A stretch of DNA of 64,000 nucleotides, taken from NCBI RefSeq assembly GCF_004310865.1, contig NZ_SIXI01000001.1:62001-126000 (forward strand). Reading direction: 5' to 3'. This DNA is from Aquabacterium lacunae (GTDB lineage: Bacteria > Pseudomonadota > Gammaproteobacteria > Burkholderiales > Burkholderiaceae_C). A program made the translations under genes and the position numbers. Below are positions 48,818-57,841 of the stretch, piece by piece (the first letter of the stretch is position 1; each line of letters begins with the position of its first letter). The notes below the pieces were generated by a model. That model was given only the letters and a program-made list of their open reading frames with translations, was not told where the DNA came from and did no database searches.

Positions 48818-49597
48818 ATGCCCTTCACTCTCTACACCTTCGCGATGTCGCACTACAGCGAGAAGATTCGCTGGACCCTGGACACCGCCGGCGTGCCTTA
48901 CCAAGAATCGGTGATGACACCGGTGTTCCACATGCTGCCGGCCCTGCGCATGGGCCGTCGCGGCCAGACCACCCTGCCCGTGCTGGAAGGTCGAGGCCAG
49001 CGTGTACAGGACAGCCCCCGCATCCTGGACTGGCTGAACCGAGAAGGGTTGCTCAGCGACCTGATTCCCAACGCCCATGTGGCCGAGGTGCGCGCCATCG
49101 AAGACCGCTTCAATCGCATCGGCAAAGACGTCGCTCGCCTGCTGTACGCACGCAGTTTCGGGAAGGCCGACGAACACATCGTGCGCCTGTGGGTGGAACA
49201 CGCCTCGCCCCTTCAGGCGGCTGTGATCAAGGCCTTCTACCCGGTAATCCGCTGGGGCTTTCGCCGCAAGCTCAACATCACCGAAGCCGCCGCGCGTCGC
49301 GCCGAACAACGCATCGGGCAGGAGGTGGCCTGGCTGGAGAGCCGACTGACCGATGGCCGCACCTACCTGGTGGGTGAACAGCTCACAGTGGCCGACATCA
49401 CGGCAGCCTCGTTGCTGGCACCGATCGCCTGCCCCACTGAACACCCGGTGTATGGCGACTCAGCATTCCGCGAGGCCATGACGGAGGCCACGGCGCCGTG
49501 GCGCCACAGCGCGGCCATGGCCTGGGTGCGTGCGATGTACCAGCATCGCCGAGGTGCCATGCAGGGTGGCGTGAACCTGATGCGCCAGGCGGCCTGA
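48818..49597 (+). CDS. glutathione S-transferase family protein, second copy
   Basis: The product has 259 residues from the ATG at 48818; the ATG at 48806 adds four. The thioredoxin-like domain starts FTLYTFAMSHYSEKIRWTLDTAGV and has RRGQTTLPVLEGRGQRVQDSPRILDWLN; the helical domain has QEVAWLESRLTDGRTYLVGEQLTVADITAASLLAP. It shares only the common GST layout with the gene before it and lacks the C-terminal extension. Both are transcribed together. Substrate unknown. Confidence 0.88.
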   Translation: MPFTLYTFAMSHYSEKIRWTLDTAGVPYQESVMTPVFHMLPALRMGRRGQTTLPVLEGRGQRVQDSPRILDWLNREGLLSDLIPNAHVAEVRAIEDRFNRIGKDVARLLYARSFGKADEHIVRLWVEHASPLQAAVIKAFYPVIRWGFRRKLNITEAAARRAEQRIGQEVAWLESRLTDGRTYLVGEQLTVADITAASLLAPIACPTEHPVYGDSAFREAMTEATAPWRHSAAMAWVRAMYQHRRGAMQGGVNLMRQAA

Positions 49598-49747
49598 ACT
49601 AGTTCACATCTTGGGCCTGAGCGTGGCCTGCCCCTGGGTCAAACCCCGAGACGTTTCTCATCGGTGGCCCTTTGCAGGGTAGGCCGTCACGCGCACAATG
49701 GTCTGGCAGTTCCCGTGTTCCACCACCGCTTCCCGAGGGGAGTTGCC

Positions 49748-50014
49748 ATGCACACCACCGAACTCAAGGCCTTGCTGCGACGCGTCCAGCACGAACTCGA
49801 CCAGATGCCCGACGTCGATCCTTCCCTCCAAGGGCAGCTGTCGGCCCTGGAAGAATCGATCCACTCGGCGCTGCGCAGGGTCACGCCGCTGGATGCAGAA
49901 GATGCACTGCACGACCCGGCACTGGCCATTGAAGCCCGCCTGGAGGCTGACCATCCGATGCTGGTGCACAGCATGCGCCAGATGATGGACAGCCTGGGCA
50001 AGATGGGGATCTGA
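49748..50014 (+). CDS. DUF4404 family protein
   Basis: The product has 88 residues from the ATG at 49748, which has CGAGGGGAG just upstream. It is all-helical and acidic, with two predicted helices: TTELKALLRRVQHELDQM and LQGQLSALEESIHSALRR, then AIEARLEADHPMLVHSMRQMMDSLGKMGI. It matches the short DUF4404 helical proteins in layout, and the C-terminal amphipathic helix is characteristic. Function unknown. It is convergent with the ABC transporter genes (11 bp away). Confidence 0.8.
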   Translation: MHTTELKALLRRVQHELDQMPDVDPSLQGQLSALEESIHSALRRVTPLDAEDALHDPALAIEARLEADHPMLVHSMRQMMDSLGKMGI

Positions 50015-50025
50015 CCCCACCGCGC

Positions 50026-51924
50026 TCAACGCGGCGGCCGAGGCACCGCCGCCAGCAGACTCTGCGTGTAGGCCTGCGCGGGTGATTCGAGCACCTGAAC
50101 GGCAGGCCCCTGCTCGACGATGACGCCGCCCTTCATCACGGCCACCTGGTCGGCCAGGTAGCTGACCACGCCCATGTTGTGGGTGATGAACACCATGGCC
50201 AGGCCCAGTTGCTGCTGCAGCTCGCGCAGCAGGTTCAGGATCTGCGCCTGCACCGACACATCAAGAGCCGAAGTGGGCTCGTCGCACACCAGCACCGAGG
50301 GCTCGACGGCCAGCGCACGCGCAATGGCCAGGCGCTGACGCTGCCCGCCTGAAAACTCGTGCGGGAAACGCGGCAAGGCGTCGGCGCGCAGGCCGACCTG
50401 GTCCATCAGTTGCCGAATGCGGGCCAGGCGCTGCTCGGACGACCACTCGGGCCGCAGGATGCACAGCCCCTCTTCGAGGATGTCCTGCACGCGCATGCGC
50501 GGGTTGAGCGACGCAAACGGGTCCTGAAACACCATCTGCACGGCCTGTCGGGCGCGGTGCAAGGCAGGCCCCTGGAGGCTGAACAGGTCTTGCCGCTGGC
50601 CCGCATGGTGCCACCAGGCCTGGCCCGACACCTCGATCTGGGGCTGCCCTCGCAGCAACTGCATGATGGCGCGGCCCGTGGTGGTCTTGCCGCAGCCCGA
50701 CTCGCCCACCAGGGCCAGGGTCTCGCCCGCATGCAAGGCAAAGCCCACGTCGCGCACGGCCTGCATGCGGTGCGGCGGCCTGAACCAGGCACCACCCGAC
50801 AAAAAGGTGACACTCAGCGCTTCGACCTGCAGCACGGGTGTGCGCTCGGGCGAAGCGGGGTCGCGCACCACGGGCTGATGCACGGGCTGATGCACGGGCT
50901 GATGCACGAGCTGATGCACAGGCTGGGCCGGCTGGCCTTCCAGCCGAAAGCCCGTGTCGGCCGTGAGCGGGTGGAAACAACGCACCTTGTGACCGCTGCC
51001 CTGCAGCTGCGGCACCTGCTGGTGGCACCCGGGTTGGGCCTGTGCACAGCGAGGCGCAAAGCGACAGCCGTCAAAGCGCTGCCACAAGGGCGGCACCGTA
51101 CCGCCGATGGCCACCAGCGGCTGCCCTTTGCGGGCTGCATCGGGCAATGCCTGCAGCAGCAGGCTGGCGTAGGGGTGGCGCGGCGCGGCGAAGAACGCGT
51201 CGGCCGGGGCCTCTTCCACGATCTGCCCGGCGTACATCAGGGCCACGCGGTGCGCCATGTGGGCCACCACGCCCAGGTCGTGGGTGATGAGCAGCAGGCC
51301 CAGCTGACGCTCCTGCTGCAGCGCGCGCAACAGATCGAGCACCTGCTTCTGGATGGTCACGTCCAGCGCGGTGGTGGGTTCGTCGGCAATGAGGTAGTCG
51401 GGCTCGGCCGCCAAGGTCATGGCGATCATGACGCGCTGCTTCTGCCCCCCGCTCATTTCAAAAGGGTAGCTGTCGATGCGGCGCTCAGGCTCGGGGATGC
51501 CCACGCGCTGCAACCATTCGATGGCTTTTCGACGGGCGGCTTCGCCGCGCAGTGCCGTGTGCGTTTCGATGGCCTCGACGATCTGGTCGCCCACCCGCAT
51601 GACCGGGTTCAGGCTGGTGGCCGGCTCCTGGAAGATGATGCCCACCCGCCCGCCACGCACGCGGCGCATGCCGGACTCGGGCAGGTCGAGCAGCGACTCG
51701 GCCGAGCCACCGGGCGCCTGCAAGGTGACGCGCCCCGCCACCACGGCACCGTTGTCGGGCAGCAGGCGCATCAGGGCCAGGGCCGTCATGCTCTTGCCGC
51801 AACCTGATTCGCCCACCAGGGCATAGGTTTCGCCCCGCGCAAGCGTCAGGCTGAGGCCATCGAGGGCGCGCACCACCCCGGCATCGGCGTCGAGCGCCAC
51901 TCGCACATCGTCAAGCTCAAGCAT
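50026..51924 (-). CDS. yejF: peptide ABC transporter ATP-binding protein with two ATPase domains (YejF-like)
   Basis: The product has 632 residues from the ATG at 51924, with a GGAGG site. It is two fused Opp/Dpp-type ATPases. Domain 1 (about 1-260): [15 protein letters not shown] (Walker A), [16 protein letters not shown] (signature), [12 protein letters not shown] (Walker B). Domain 2 (about 350-630): [42 protein letters not shown]. Both have the C-terminal oligopeptide/Cys motif ([17 protein letters not shown] in the first). They are joined by a linker built of PVHQ repeats. It is the last gene of the yejABEF-type operon and overlaps yejE by 8 bp. Confidence 0.93.
   Translation of the reverse strand: MLELDDVRVALDADAGVVRALDGLSLTLARGETYALVGESGCGKSMTALALMRLLPDNGAVVAGRVTLQAPGGSAESLLDLPESGMRRVRGGRVGIIFQEPATSLNPVMRVGDQIVEAIETHTALRGEAARRKAIEWLQRVGIPEPERRIDSYPFEMSGGQKQRVMIAMTLAAEPDYLIADEPTTALDVTIQKQVLDLLRALQQERQLGLLLITHDLGVVAHMAHRVALMYAGQIVEEAPADAFFAAPRHPYASLLLQALPDAARKGQPLVAIGGTVPPLWQRFDGCRFAPRCAQAQPGCHQQVPQLQGSGHKVRCFHPLTADTGFRLEGQPAQPVHQLVHQPVHQPVHQPVVRDPASPERTPVLQVEALSVTFLSGGAWFRPPHRMQAVRDVGFALHAGETLALVGESGCGKTTTGRAIMQLLRGQPQIEVSGQAWWHHAGQRQDLFSLQGPALHRARQAVQMVFQDPFASLNPRMRVQDILEEGLCILRPEWSSEQRLARIRQLMDQVGLRADALPRFPHEFSGGQRQRLAIARALAVEPSVLVCDEPTSALDVSVQAQILNLLRELQQQLGLAMVFITHNMGVVSYLADQVAVMKGGVIVEQGPAVQVLESPAQAYTQSLLAAVPRPPR
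50871..50922. repeat. 12-bp tandem repeat in the linker of the yejF-like gene
   Basis: Four copies of a 12-bp unit (CGGGCTGATGCA, the fourth CGAGCTGATGCA) plus a partial fifth. In frame on the minus strand they encode PVHQ or LVHQ tetrapeptides. Repeat-number changes here would lengthen or shorten the linker by four residues. Confidence 0.85.
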
Positions 51925-53401
51925 GTTGCCTCCGGCTGGAACGGACACGGTAGGTGCGGTGCACGCGGGCACGGGGGTCGAAGGCATCGCGCACGGCATC
52001 GGCCAGCAGGTTGGCGGCCAGGACGATGGCCACCATGAACACGAAAGCTGCCGCGAACGACCACCACACCACCGGGTCGCGCGACATCTCGCCCCGGGCC
52101 TGGTTGATCAGGCCACCAAAGCTGTTCATGGACGGGTCAACGCCCACGCCCACATACGACAGCACCGCCTCGTAGAGAATGAGGCTGGAGAACTCGAGCA
52201 CGGTGGTGATGAGCACCAAGTGCATCACATTGGGCAAGATGTGCTGGCGCATGATGCGCCACGGCCCTGCCCCGAAGGCACGCGCCGCCTGCACATAGTC
52301 CAGCTCGCGCAGCTTCAGGGTTTCGGCGCGCAGCAGACGGCACAGGCCGGCCCAGCCGGTCACGCCCAGGATCACGCACAGCATGAAGATCTTGAGGTCG
52401 GCGCGCTCCAACCCGGTCTCGAACAGCTCGGGGTGCTTGTCCAGGAACACCTGCATCATCAGCACGCAGGCAGCGATCAGCAGGATGTTGGGCACCGAAC
52501 TCAGCGCGGTGTAGACGTACTGGATCACGTCATCGACCCAGCCCTTGAAGTAGCCGGCGGCAATGCCGAAGACCAGGGCCAGCGGCAGGGTGGCCACGGT
52601 GGCCAGCGAGCCGATCACGAAGGCGGTGCGGATGCTCTTGAGCACCTGGTAAAGCACGTCATTGCCGGTGCGGTCGGTGCCCAGCACGTGGTAGCCGGCC
52701 GACAGGCTGATGCCTGCGCCCACCAGCACGCCCAGGGCCAGCACCGTCCACGCGGCCGCTCGCCAGGCAGGCGGGTTCGGGTGTGCGGCCGCTTCAGGCA
52801 GTGTGGCCAGGGCCTGTCGGTGGGCCTGGGCGCGGCGCAGCAACCAGGCGGCCATCAGGCCGGCCGGCAAGGCCCCGAGCAAGGCGCCCACAGCCAGGCG
52901 CTTGAGCACGTCAGGACCCCATTGCGCGGCCGGGTCGGCCAGGTGCGCACCGCCATGCTTGAGCCGCGGGAACTCGCGCGGGGGCAGCATGGGCACGCCG
53001 TGCGCGTCCAACCGGGGCTTCTCGCCAGCCTTGGGCGGGATGGTCTCCTTCACGAAACCATGCGTGGCCAGCGGCGCCGAGTAGCTCTTTTCGCGGCTGT
53101 CGATCAAAGGCTTGAGGGCCACGTCGAGCAGCGATTCGGTCCGGGTGTCGTAGGCCACGCCCGTGTCGCCCGGCGTGGGCGGCAAGGCCCGCCTGAAGTG
53201 GAGGCTGTCAACCAGCGTGATGAGCAGAAAGGCCACCAGCAGCACGCTGGACGCCATGGCCGCCGGGCTGGCAAACACCTTGGCCCAGGTGGCGCGCAAG
53301 GCGGTGTCACGGCGCACATGGCGCACGTACCAGGCCAGGCTGAGCAGCATCAGCCACATGACCACATCGGTCCACAAGATGACAGGTTTCATGGCGATCA
53401 T
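51917..53401 (-). CDS. yejE: peptide ABC transporter permease (YejE-like)
   Basis: The product has 494 residues. The permease core lies in the C-terminal 300 residues: GTDRTGNDVLYQVLKSIRTAFVIGS, the EAA motif LREL..VQAARAFGAGPWRIMRQHILPN, and the closing helices. The N-terminal third has a membrane anchor near residues 14-33 and another near 49-65, then a hydrophilic periplasmic stretch (residues 66-160) as in YejE. The start overlaps the yejB stop by 4 bp. The E. coli protein is about 340 residues, so this one is longer. Confidence 0.9.
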   Translation of the reverse strand: MIAMKPVILWTDVVMWLMLLSLAWYVRHVRRDTALRATWAKVFASPAAMASSVLLVAFLLITLVDSLHFRRALPPTPGDTGVAYDTRTESLLDVALKPLIDSREKSYSAPLATHGFVKETIPPKAGEKPRLDAHGVPMLPPREFPRLKHGGAHLADPAAQWGPDVLKRLAVGALLGALPAGLMAAWLLRRAQAHRQALATLPEAAAHPNPPAWRAAAWTVLALGVLVGAGISLSAGYHVLGTDRTGNDVLYQVLKSIRTAFVIGSLATVATLPLALVFGIAAGYFKGWVDDVIQYVYTALSSVPNILLIAACVLMMQVFLDKHPELFETGLERADLKIFMLCVILGVTGWAGLCRLLRAETLKLRELDYVQAARAFGAGPWRIMRQHILPNVMHLVLITTVLEFSSLILYEAVLSYVGVGVDPSMNSFGGLINQARGEMSRDPVVWWSFAAAFVFMVAIVLAANLLADAVRDAFDPRARVHRTYRVRSSRRQHA

Positions 53402-54381
53402 TGCAGGCGCACCCGTGGGTCGGCCCAGGTGTAGGCCACGTCGATCAGGATGTTCGACAGGATGTAGAGCACCGAGCCCAGGAAGACCATGGTGCGCACG
53501 ATGGCGAAATCCTGGCTGCCGATGGCCTCGATCATGTAGGCCCCCAGCCCCGGGATGCCGAAGAAGCTTTCGGTGATCAGGCCGCCCATGAACAGATACG
53601 GCAGCGTGCCGCCCGCGCTGGTGATGATGGGCAGCATGGCGTTGCGCAGCACATGCCGGCCGAGTACCACCGATTCACTCAGGCCTTTGGCACGGGCCGT
53701 GCGCACGTAGTCCTTGCCGGCTTCTTCCAGGAACAGGGTGCGGTAAAAGCGCGCCTGCCCGGCCAGGCTGGCCACCAGCATCAGGCCGACGGGCAGCACC
53801 AGAAAACGCAGGGCATCGAAGCCCGGCGCATAACCCGAGATGGGCGCCAGGTGCGCCTGCCGCGAGAACAGGAACTGCCCCACGATGATGTAGAACAGGC
53901 TGCTGATCGACATCATGACCACGCACACCACCACGCCCCAGAAGTCCATGGGGGTGCCTCTGAACATGACCAGCCACAGCGCCAGCGTGACGCTGGCCAG
54001 CAGCCCCAGCAGGAAGATGGGCACCGTCAGCTGCAGGCTGATGCCCATGCGGCGCTTGACCTGGTGACCGATGTCGCCCCCGCTGTCATTGTCGGCCCGA
54101 CCGAAATCGAAGGCGAACAGCGAGACCGAGCGGTCCCAGAAGACGGTGTCGGTGAGCTTGTCGGTGCCCGGCGCCTCGGCGTTGTAAAGCAGAGGCTTGT
54201 CGTAGCCCCGCTCGACCTTCCACTTCTCGATCTGCTCGGGCGTGACGCGTTTGCCGCCAATGTTCAGGCGGGCCATGTCGTCGGGCGTGTTCACGGCGAA
54301 GAACAGCACGAAGGTGATGAGGTTGACGCCCAGCAGGATCAGGAATCCGTAGCCCAGGCGCCGCAGGATGTAGGCAAACAT
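53398..54381 (-). CDS. yejB: peptide ABC transporter permease (YejB-like)
   Basis: The product has 327 residues. It starts MFAYILRRLGYGFLILLGVNLITF, the standard first helix of Opp/Dpp-type permeases. A periplasmic loop carries INIGGKR.TPEQIEKWKVERGYDKP, and the EAA loop near the C-terminus reads DYVRTARAKGLSESVVLGRHVLRNAMLPI. It pairs with the yejE product in the inner membrane. It starts 27 bp after the solute-binding gene. Confidence 0.92.
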   Translation of the reverse strand: MFAYILRRLGYGFLILLGVNLITFVLFFAVNTPDDMARLNIGGKRVTPEQIEKWKVERGYDKPLLYNAEAPGTDKLTDTVFWDRSVSLFAFDFGRADNDSGGDIGHQVKRRMGISLQLTVPIFLLGLLASVTLALWLVMFRGTPMDFWGVVVCVVMMSISSLFYIIVGQFLFSRQAHLAPISGYAPGFDALRFLVLPVGLMLVASLAGQARFYRTLFLEEAGKDYVRTARAKGLSESVVLGRHVLRNAMLPIITSAGGTLPYLFMGGLITESFFGIPGLGAYMIEAIGSQDFAIVRTMVFLGSVLYILSNILIDVAYTWADPRVRLQ

Positions 54382-54408
54382 GGTGTGTGAACCCTTCGGC
54401 GGTGCGCG

Positions 54409-56646
54409 TCAGTCGGCCAGGCCCCGCTGGCGGGCCTGGTCTCGGGCGGTGTGCTGCTCGCGGCCGCGGAACACCTTGCGGGCGCCCCAGGCCATGGCCA
54501 GCAGCACCACGGCCAGCACGGCCAGCGGCCAGTACACGGGGCGGTTCCAATCGGCCAGGCTGCGCACGCGGTCGGCGGTGTCGAGGCGGTAATACTGGGC
54601 CTGGTCACGCACCATGATGCTGGGCTTGCCGTTGTGCACCCAGCGGTGGTAGGCCCCCGAGGCATACGGGAAGTAGCCCCAGGACCAGGGTGCGTCTTCC
54701 TGCAGGATGGCCACCATGCGGTCGATCACGGCCTGCTTCTCGGGGCCATCGCCCATGAAGCGCAACTGGCTGTACAGGCGGTCGTATTCGGCGTTCTGGT
54801 AGTTGGCCGCGTTTTCGCCGTCGTGCACCGACTTGGCCCCGGGGCCGTACAGCAGGAACAGGAAGTTCTCGGCATCGGGGTAGTCGGCCAGCCAGCCCCA
54901 GGTGAAGATCTGGTGCTTGCCGCGCCGCACCTTGTCCTGGAACTGGTTGTAGTCGGTGGCCCGAATCTCAAGCTGGATGCCCAGCTTGGCGAACTGCTTG
55001 GTCATCCAGTCGAGGTTGGCCTTCGATTCGGGCGTGGCCGGGCTGCCCACGTCGTAGTTCAGCACCAGGGGCTTGCCGCTGCGGGCATCACGCCCATTGG
55101 GGTAGCCCGCCTCGGCCAGCAGGCGTTGGGCATCGTCGATGGGTCGGCGCTGGGCGCGGCCATCGACCCAGCGGTGCGTGGTGGGGTTCAAGCCTTCTTT
55201 GGTGCCGTGGCGCGAGCCGAACACGCCGCCCGGCAGAGGGCCCTGAGCGACTTCACCCGCGGCCTTGGGGAAGATGCGGTTGAACTCGTCCCAGTCGATG
55301 GCAATGGACAAGGCCTGGCGCAGCTTGCGGTTGCGCACCCGCTGCTCGGGCGTGTCGCCCTTGCCAACCACCGGGTCCAGCCAGTTGAAGCCCATGTAGC
55401 TGCTGGACAGATCGACCGTGCGGGGCAGCAGGATGCCCTTGCGGGTGAACTCGGCGTTCACGCGGGCCGAGTCTTCCATCTGGATGCGGTAGGCATTGCC
55501 GTAGCTCATCTGGTCGAACTCGGGCACATCGAGGTAGCCCTGGCGGAACTTGGCGTCCTGCGGCACGGCTTCCTTCTCGATGTTGAACACCAGCTGGTCT
55601 ATGAACGGTGTGGGCTTGCCGCAATCGGCGAGACGACCTTCGGCCTTGTCCTGCGGCATGCCTTCACAGGGGTAAGGCTCGCCACGGTAGTTCGGGTTGC
55701 GACTGAGCACATGACGGCGGTCCTGAACGTACTCGGTCATCATGTAGGGGCCCGTGCCGACCGGCCAGGTGTTGAGCGACAGCCCGTTGGCGGCCATGCC
55801 GGGTTGGGCATAGAAGGCATCGGCCTCCCAGGGCACCGGGGCCAGGAAGGTCATGGCCATCCAGTACGACCACTGCGGGTACTTGCCCTTGATGCGCAGC
55901 TTCAGGGTGTATTTGCCTTCGGCCTGCGCCCCTGCCAAGGGCCAGCGGCGGAAATCGAGGAAGGGCTTGTCGCGCACGGTAGGCGGCAGGCCCTCGCGCA
56001 GCTTCTTGTCTTCGGCCCGAACGAGCTTGCCATAGTCGGCCAGGCCCACCACGTATTCGGCAAACAGGCCGAACACCGGGGCGGCCGTGCGGGTGGTGGC
56101 CTGGCGCTTGATGGCGTACACGTAGTCGTCGGCCACCAGTTCGCGCGTGCCGGTGTGCTCGAACTGCCAGGGTGAGCGGCGCTCTCCCAGCTCACCCGGC
56201 TTCATGGCGTGGTAGAGGTACTGCCCCAGGTCATTGCGCGCAAACGCCGGGTGCGGGGCATACCGGATGCCCGGCTTGAGCTGCAGCACGTAATGGCTTT
56301 CGGCGATCTGATCGGCCGGCGCGTCAGGCGGCAGCGGGCGCCCGGCCTTGTCCACGTACTGCGGCTGCACCACGGCCTGGGCCGTTTTGGGCACCAGGGT
56401 GTAGGGGCGCTTGAGGTAGTGGTAGCCATACAGCGGCTCGTACACCTGGTAGGTGTACGGCGTTTCATTGCTGCTGTACGACGAGGTCGGGTCGAGGTAA
56501 CGCGGCGAACGACTGTTGAAGGCCGTGTACAGCGTGTTCTCGGCGGCGGCGCCGTCCGGGTAGGGGCTGTTGTTGCAGGCGCTCAGCAGCAGGCTGGCCA
56601 CTGACACCAGGGCCAGCAGAAGGAGGCGAGGAAGCGTGGCGTGCAT
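54409..56646 (-). CDS. yejA: extracellular solute-binding lipoprotein of the yej-type peptide importer
   Basis: The product has 745 residues; E. coli YejA is about 600. It has a lipoprotein signal ending LLSAC (Cys24) followed by NNSPYPDG, then the family-5 solute-binding domain: NSRSPRYLDPTSSYSSNETPYTYQVYEPLYGYHYLKRPY, then LNTWPVGTGPYMMTEY, DQMSYGNAYRIQM and FSLAIDWDEFNRIF-like segments. A C-terminal hydrophobic helix (about residues 702-721, VYWPLAVLAVVLLAMAWGA) is followed by basic residues, so the protein would be anchored at both ends to the inner membrane. It is the first gene of its operon. The symbol yejA is by context. Confidence 0.88.
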   Translation of the reverse strand: MHATLPRLLLLALVSVASLLLSACNNSPYPDGAAAENTLYTAFNSRSPRYLDPTSSYSSNETPYTYQVYEPLYGYHYLKRPYTLVPKTAQAVVQPQYVDKAGRPLPPDAPADQIAESHYVLQLKPGIRYAPHPAFARNDLGQYLYHAMKPGELGERRSPWQFEHTGTRELVADDYVYAIKRQATTRTAAPVFGLFAEYVVGLADYGKLVRAEDKKLREGLPPTVRDKPFLDFRRWPLAGAQAEGKYTLKLRIKGKYPQWSYWMAMTFLAPVPWEADAFYAQPGMAANGLSLNTWPVGTGPYMMTEYVQDRRHVLSRNPNYRGEPYPCEGMPQDKAEGRLADCGKPTPFIDQLVFNIEKEAVPQDAKFRQGYLDVPEFDQMSYGNAYRIQMEDSARVNAEFTRKGILLPRTVDLSSSYMGFNWLDPVVGKGDTPEQRVRNRKLRQALSIAIDWDEFNRIFPKAAGEVAQGPLPGGVFGSRHGTKEGLNPTTHRWVDGRAQRRPIDDAQRLLAEAGYPNGRDARSGKPLVLNYDVGSPATPESKANLDWMTKQFAKLGIQLEIRATDYNQFQDKVRRGKHQIFTWGWLADYPDAENFLFLLYGPGAKSVHDGENAANYQNAEYDRLYSQLRFMGDGPEKQAVIDRMVAILQEDAPWSWGYFPYASGAYHRWVHNGKPSIMVRDQAQYYRLDTADRVRSLADWNRPVYWPLAVLAVVLLAMAWGARKVFRGREQHTARDQARQRGLAD

Positions 56647-56692
56647 GCCCTGATTGTGGGGGCGAAGCAGGCCGACTTCTGCAAGCCCTTGC

Positions 56693-57694
56693 TCACCAGA
56701 GGACCAAGGCGTCGCGTCCTTGCACCACCAGCTGGGCGCGGCGGCCCACGGGCAGGCACACCTTGGTGGGCACGTGCCCGAACGGCAGGCCAGTCAGGAT
56801 GGGCACAGGGCACACCGAGCGCAGGTGCTCGATGGCGGCTTTCAGGGTGTACCCACGGTCCAGTGGTGATTTCTTGTAAGCCGTGAAGGCGCCCAGCACG
56901 ACAGCCTTCTGCTGAGCCAGCACGCCGGCCTGATGCAACTGCAGCAAGGTGCGTTCGATGCGGTAGGGGTGCTCGTTGACATCTTCCAGGTACAGGATGC
57001 CGCCCTTGACCTTGGGGAAATGCGGCGTGCCCAGCAGGGCCTGCACCACGGCCAGGTTGCCACCCCACAGGCGGCCCTGAACTTCCAGACCATCGAAAGC
57101 CGCTTCGGTGCGAAAGCCCACGGCTTCCAGCAGGCCGGTCATGGCCTCCACGAAGATCTCCTGGGTGACATCGTCACCGCCTTCGGGGCTGTCGTCTCGG
57201 CCGAAATCGTCACAGGCCATGGGGCCAGCCCAGAAGCCGGCACGCACACCCTCGCCCACCTTGTCGGGGCCTGCGGCCTTGTGCGCCAGCGCGCCCAGAT
57301 GCAGCGCCGTCACGTCGCTGTAGCCCACCCAGGCGGTGCCCTGCTCGACGCTGCGGGCCATCACGGGCCAGTCGATGCGGTCGAGCAGGCGGCTCAGGCC
57401 GTAGCCTCCCCGGGTGGCCAGGGCCACACCAGGCGCCAGCTGCGCAACGCGATGCAGAGCGGCCAGGCGGGTGTCGTCGTCACCGGCAAAACGCTGGTGC
57501 TTGGCCAGGGCCGATTCGTCAATGGCGACATCGGCAAAACCCAGGGCCTTCAGGCGCCTGGCCGCCCGCCGGACCGGGGCAGCCTTCAACACCACCCCCG
57601 CAGGGCTGTGAATCAGCAGGCTGGGCATGGTCGGATGATCGCTCGGCGCGATGGAGAGAGCGTCGGGTGTGTGTGGCATGTTCTTGGCGGGCAT
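56693..57694 (-). CDS. ldcA: LD-carboxypeptidase (muramoyltetrapeptide carboxypeptidase, family S66)
   Basis: The enzyme removes the terminal D-Ala from murein tetrapeptides in cytoplasmic cell-wall recycling. The product has up to 333 residues; the start is uncertain (57694, 57679 or 57628, all without a ribosome binding site), and a start at 57628 would give 311. S66 motifs are VGYSDVTALHLGALA (the nucleophile Ser), WGGNLAVVQALLGTPH and a late GHVPTKVCLPVG (the His). No lipoprotein or signal sequence is seen. It lies 46 bp upstream of the yejA-type gene in the same direction, and peptidoglycan peptides could be a substrate of that importer; that link is inferred. Confidence 0.88.
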   Translation of the reverse strand: MPAKNMPHTPDALSIAPSDHPTMPSLLIHSPAGVVLKAAPVRRAARRLKALGFADVAIDESALAKHQRFAGDDDTRLAALHRVAQLAPGVALATRGGYGLSRLLDRIDWPVMARSVEQGTAWVGYSDVTALHLGALAHKAAGPDKVGEGVRAGFWAGPMACDDFGRDDSPEGGDDVTQEIFVEAMTGLLEAVGFRTEAAFDGLEVQGRLWGGNLAVVQALLGTPHFPKVKGGILYLEDVNEHPYRIERTLLQLHQAGVLAQQKAVVLGAFTAYKKSPLDRGYTLKAAIEHLRSVCPVPILTGLPFGHVPTKVCLPVGRRAQLVVQGRDALVLW

Positions 57695-57841
57695 GGGCGT
57701 GATTCTGGCCGATGCAGTGCCCCACCTCGGTCCGTTTGACCACTGCCCTCACGCGATTTCCTCAGAAGCTCATCTCAATAAATTTGTTTATCAAATAAAG
57801 AGTCGCATTCAAAATGCAGCAATAACATAAAGAGACCTGCC

